Shown here one piece after another: positions 6,345-8,263 of a DNA stretch of 8,263 nucleotides (position 1 is the first letter of the stretch; every line of letters begins with the position of its first letter). The notes under the pieces were generated by a model. The model worked only from the letters and a program-made list of their open reading frames with translations. It searched no databases and was not told the origin of the DNA. Source of the stretch: Geobacter sp. (lineage in GTDB: Bacteria; Desulfobacterota; Desulfuromonadia; Geobacterales; Geobacteraceae); contig RPRC01000251.1 of NCBI GenBank assembly GCA_003857395.1, positions 1 to 8,263 of the forward strand, given 5' to 3'. The translations under genes were made by a program, and so were the position numbers.

Positions 6345-6557
6345 AGTTTCCATCCGGAAACACCAAAATAGTGCTATCCCCCGTTGGGCTGGGGCTTTCT
6401 CGGAGTCTCTCGTACGGCTTTACGGCAAGACTGTGAAAGCAAGGAAAGCGCTTGAATCCGGCAGATAGCCCGTTCTGTGTCTAGGGTGGCGATCGATTAC
6501 GAGAGGCTTCGAGGAAGTTCCAGCCCAGCCTATGCCGAGACTTTCCGGATGGAAACT
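6345..6557 (+). ncRNA. 213-bp long-hairpin element with 16-bp terminal inverted repeats
   Basis: The ends are a perfect 16-bp inverted repeat: AGTTTCCATCCGGAAA (6345-6360) and its complement (6542-6557). Inside, 6383-6414 pairs without interruption to 6498-6529. These are 32 consecutive pairs, 26 Watson-Crick and 6 G-U when read as + strand RNA; the same positions would be A-C mismatches on the - strand. The apical part (6415-6497, 83 nt) can form a further GCTTT (6417-6421) with AAAGC (6436-6440) stem. No ORF is plausible inside. It fills most of the gap between the 103-aa gene and the ATP-grasp gene; the remaining flanks (6274-6344 and 6558-6680) show nothing recognisable. It may be a structured RNA or a non-autonomous mobile element (MITE-like). 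No exact target duplication is visible at its ends. It does not match 6S, SRP, tmRNA or RNase P RNA as I know them. Confidence 0.6.
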
Positions 6558-6680
6558 GATACTTTGTGTCCGTGCTTTTTACAGTAAATTTCTATGTCAC
6601 CGATATATGGCGATCTGCTTCCTGCGAGAGTAACCAAGGGTTTTCCCGGGAACATTATTGTCAGTTTTCTTGTCCTATTT

Positions 6681-7679
6681 TCATGGCAAATTTCGTTGCA
6701 CAATACATTTGATTCGGGAAAGCACAGTACCTTTTCTAGGAAAGCGTGGCCGTTGCAGGCAGGGTTCAGGCAGTTCAAAGCTAAACGGCCTGCCGGGAAG
6801 TTGGTCGTGGTCAATGACAGTGAGTGCCTCAATCACCTGCTGCCGCACCAGTTCCCGCCTTTTCGTCCGTGCATCAGTCTTTCCGTCAAAACGGGGAAAA
6901 GTAGGGTTGGTATTAATTTCAAATGTCTGCAATGCACCATCTACCAGGGTGTAGTCGATGCGGCCGAAATCAATCTTGGCAATACGGAACAGTTCCCGCA
7001 CCTGCTCCTGGTGGGGATTTTTCAGAAAAAAATCCAACTCCTCTTCCGCAAATGCTTCATCGTACTCCGAACCCTGTTGCTTGACATGCCAGTCCCTATT
7101 GCGAAGAATGTGCTGAGGGATGATTGCCCCACCGATATTCAGCACACCGTACTTTCGATACCAGCCGGCACTATCTGTTTGGGCACAGAACTCAACCGCA
7201 ATGCGCCTCTTCAGGACGCGACCCTGCTGCTGTAGTGCCAGCAAGGCAGCTTCCAGTTCTTCAGGTGAGTGCAACAGCGGCGTTTCTGCGCCACGAGATT
7301 CATCCTCACAGCGGACAAACACCGGATAACGTTCCGGACGCTCGCCCGTATCGAGGCGCGTCACGCTAAACCTGTTCAAACCCATCCGGTGCAGCTTAGT
7401 TAGCAGGGGTACCCGTTCAAGAACTTGGCGAGGATCGTTGAGAATGATGCTGTTCGGTGAAACGGCGCGAATGGCATCGGTCAAGGCTATGGCGCATTCG
7501 ACTTCATAGGGGCTCAAGCGATCGAAGTCAGTAAAAAGATAGTGACCGCGTGGAGCCTGCCGGGTGTAAAGCACCTGCTCATAACTCAGCGGGCAAATAA
7601 CTTTGTCTGCCGTACCAAGCCCATGGCACAACTGTTGAACGGTTGAGGCGTAATCTTCTCTGGTCAACCAGTAGATCAT
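6681..7679 (-). CDS. ATP-grasp domain protein (ligase-like)
   Basis: This 332-residue protein has the layout of an ATP-grasp enzyme, a family that forms amide, peptide or thioester bonds through acyl-phosphate intermediates using ATP. Residues 1-85 look like a pre-ATP-grasp domain. The segment PVFVRCEDESRG (119-130) fits the nucleotide-binding lysine/arginine strand and flexible loop. VEFCAQTD at 162-169 carries the usual acidic strand, and IDFGRIDYTLVDG (236-248) with FEINTNPT (253-260) is the metal/ATP-binding core, with Asp237, Asp242, Glu254 and Asn256. The C-terminal tail after about 290 is basic and proline-rich. Its ATG overlaps the methyltransferase stop in an ATGA, with GGAG 7 nt upstream (7687-7690), so the two are translationally coupled. 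The substrate is unknown. No signal peptide is seen, so it should act in the cytoplasm. Confidence 0.85.
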   Translation of the reverse strand: MIYWLTREDYASTVQQLCHGLGTADKVICPLSYEQVLYTRQAPRGHYLFTDFDRLSPYEVECAIALTDAIRAVSPNSIILNDPRQVLERVPLLTKLHRMGLNRFSVTRLDTGERPERYPVFVRCEDESRGAETPLLHSPEELEAALLALQQQGRVLKRRIAVEFCAQTDSAGWYRKYGVLNIGGAIIPQHILRNRDWHVKQQGSEYDEAFAEEELDFFLKNPHQEQVRELFRIAKIDFGRIDYTLVDGALQTFEINTNPTFPRFDGKTDARTKRRELVRQQVIEALTVIDHDQLPGRPFSFELPEPCLQRPRFPRKGTVLSRIKCIVQRNLP

Positions 7680-8263
7680 GGCAGTGCTCCGGGTTCTAGA
7701 GCGTCGTAAGGTTTTTGCACAAGGATTCGCCAGCGTTTCGACGAAGTATCCTCGGGAGCGCCAGGGTGATCGGCCATGATCGTTTGCTGGGGCGGACTAA
7801 ACTCCCTGATATGAAAACCGGCTTCGATAAAAAGATTCTTTAGTTCTGTCACGGAACTGATCACGTGGCTGGTATAGCGGCCGGCATAGGCGGTTGCCAA
7901 CTGCTCGACGGTCGCCGGATCCAAGCCGACGGTATTGTGCCGGCTTTCGGCCAATGCCCGTGCTCTTTGGCCAAACGCAACTATCTGCTCAGGAGAATAG
8001 CCAATCAGATCAGAACGCTCCTGCGGTCTGACTCGTTGCGCGGTTACGATAACGCCGCCGGGCTTAAGCATGCGGAACCAGGCATTCACAAGACGTGCAC
8101 GGTCTGTCGCCGTAAAGAACCCCAGAAAGGAGTGGGTACAGATCAAATCAAATTCGTGACGAGGAGCGTATTCAAGGACATCGGCCTGCTTAATGGCAAG
8201 AGGGATGCCTGATTGCCCTGCATACCACTGATTGAGCAGGAGTGGCGTTAAACAGCGATCGAC
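7676..8263 (-). CDS. Class I SAM-dependent methyltransferase, N-terminus outside the window
   Basis: The frame is open from the right window edge, and 195 residues are visible; the apparent TTG start at 8146 is simply Leu40 of this fragment. QADVLEY (26-32), followed by FDLICTHSFLGFF (38-50) and MLKPGGVIVTAQ (65-76), are the post-I, IV and V-type motifs of Rossmann-fold methyltransferases. The glycine-rich SAM-binding motif I must lie beyond the edge. The C-terminal part (about 100-195) includes a segment, HVISSVTELKNLFIEAGFHIREF, typical of the last strands of such enzymes. It probably methylates a small molecule or an intermediate handled by the coupled ATP-grasp protein. The acceptor cannot be read from the sequence. 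Confidence 0.85.
   Translation of the reverse strand, partial: VDRCLTPLLLNQWYAGQSGIPLAIKQADVLEYAPRHEFDLICTHSFLGFFTATDRARLVNAWFRMLKPGGVIVTAQRVRPQERSDLIGYSPEQIVAFGQRARALAESRHNTVGLDPATVEQLATAYAGRYTSHVISSVTELKNLFIEAGFHIREFSPPQQTIMADHPGAPEDTSSKRWRILVQKPYDALEPGALP

Noticed and set aside
6345..6557. Retron msr-msd RNA as an explanation for the long hairpin with end repeats
   Set aside because: No reverse transcriptase gene is adjacent, and the usual branching-G arrangement after the first repeat is not evident.
6530..6832. A - strand 100-codon frame overlapping the 3' end of the ATP-grasp gene
   Set aside because: It overlaps a well-supported gene in another frame, runs into the terminal inverted repeat and matches no family. 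Its few Cys/His residues do not form a convincing zinc site.

Overview
The window looks like chromosomal DNA of a Desulfuromonadales/Geobacter-type bacterium. This is inferred from the signalling-heavy content, a relic of a Geobacter-style c-type cytochrome, moderate GC content and non-coding palindromic repeats. No rRNA, tRNA, CRISPR array or intact transposase gene is visible, so the assignment rests on protein style only.

Region 1 (1-2574) is a calcium/envelope signalling locus. The 5' part of an EF-hand protein gene runs leftwards off the window edge. Divergent from it, about 220 bp away, is a two-gene operon for a BaeS-like sensor kinase and a BaeR-like response regulator, with 2 bp between the genes. 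The divergent intergenic space holds an inverted repeat and a terminator-like hairpin ahead of the kinase.

Region 2 (2575-3295) is about 720 bp of decayed, partly AT-rich DNA. It holds a hairpin, a 66-bp REP/IS200-like imperfect palindrome, a 65-codon relic matching the C-terminal end of a monohaem cytochrome-type domain without its haem site, and a double hairpin that may be a terminator.

Region 3 (3296-5961) is one large minus-strand gene for a membrane-anchored hybrid histidine kinase (six possible membrane segments, PAS, HisKA, ATPase, receiver). It has no partner gene, and about 370 bp of upstream DNA contains nested AT-rich inverted repeats.

Region 4 (5962-8263) contains a small unrecognised minus-strand gene for a 103-aa protein with a very acidic C-terminus. 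Next is a 213-bp non-coding element bounded by perfect 16-bp inverted repeats and able to fold into a long rod. Last is a translationally coupled minus-strand pair: a SAM methyltransferase, cut by the window edge, and an ATP-grasp ligase-like protein.

The two signalling systems are complete and conventional in their catalytic motifs. The least explained items are the 213-bp element at 6345-6557, whose non-Watson-Crick pairs are all G-U on the + strand, and the methyltransferase/ATP-grasp pair, which looks like part of an uncharacterised biosynthetic or modification pathway continuing beyond the right edge.
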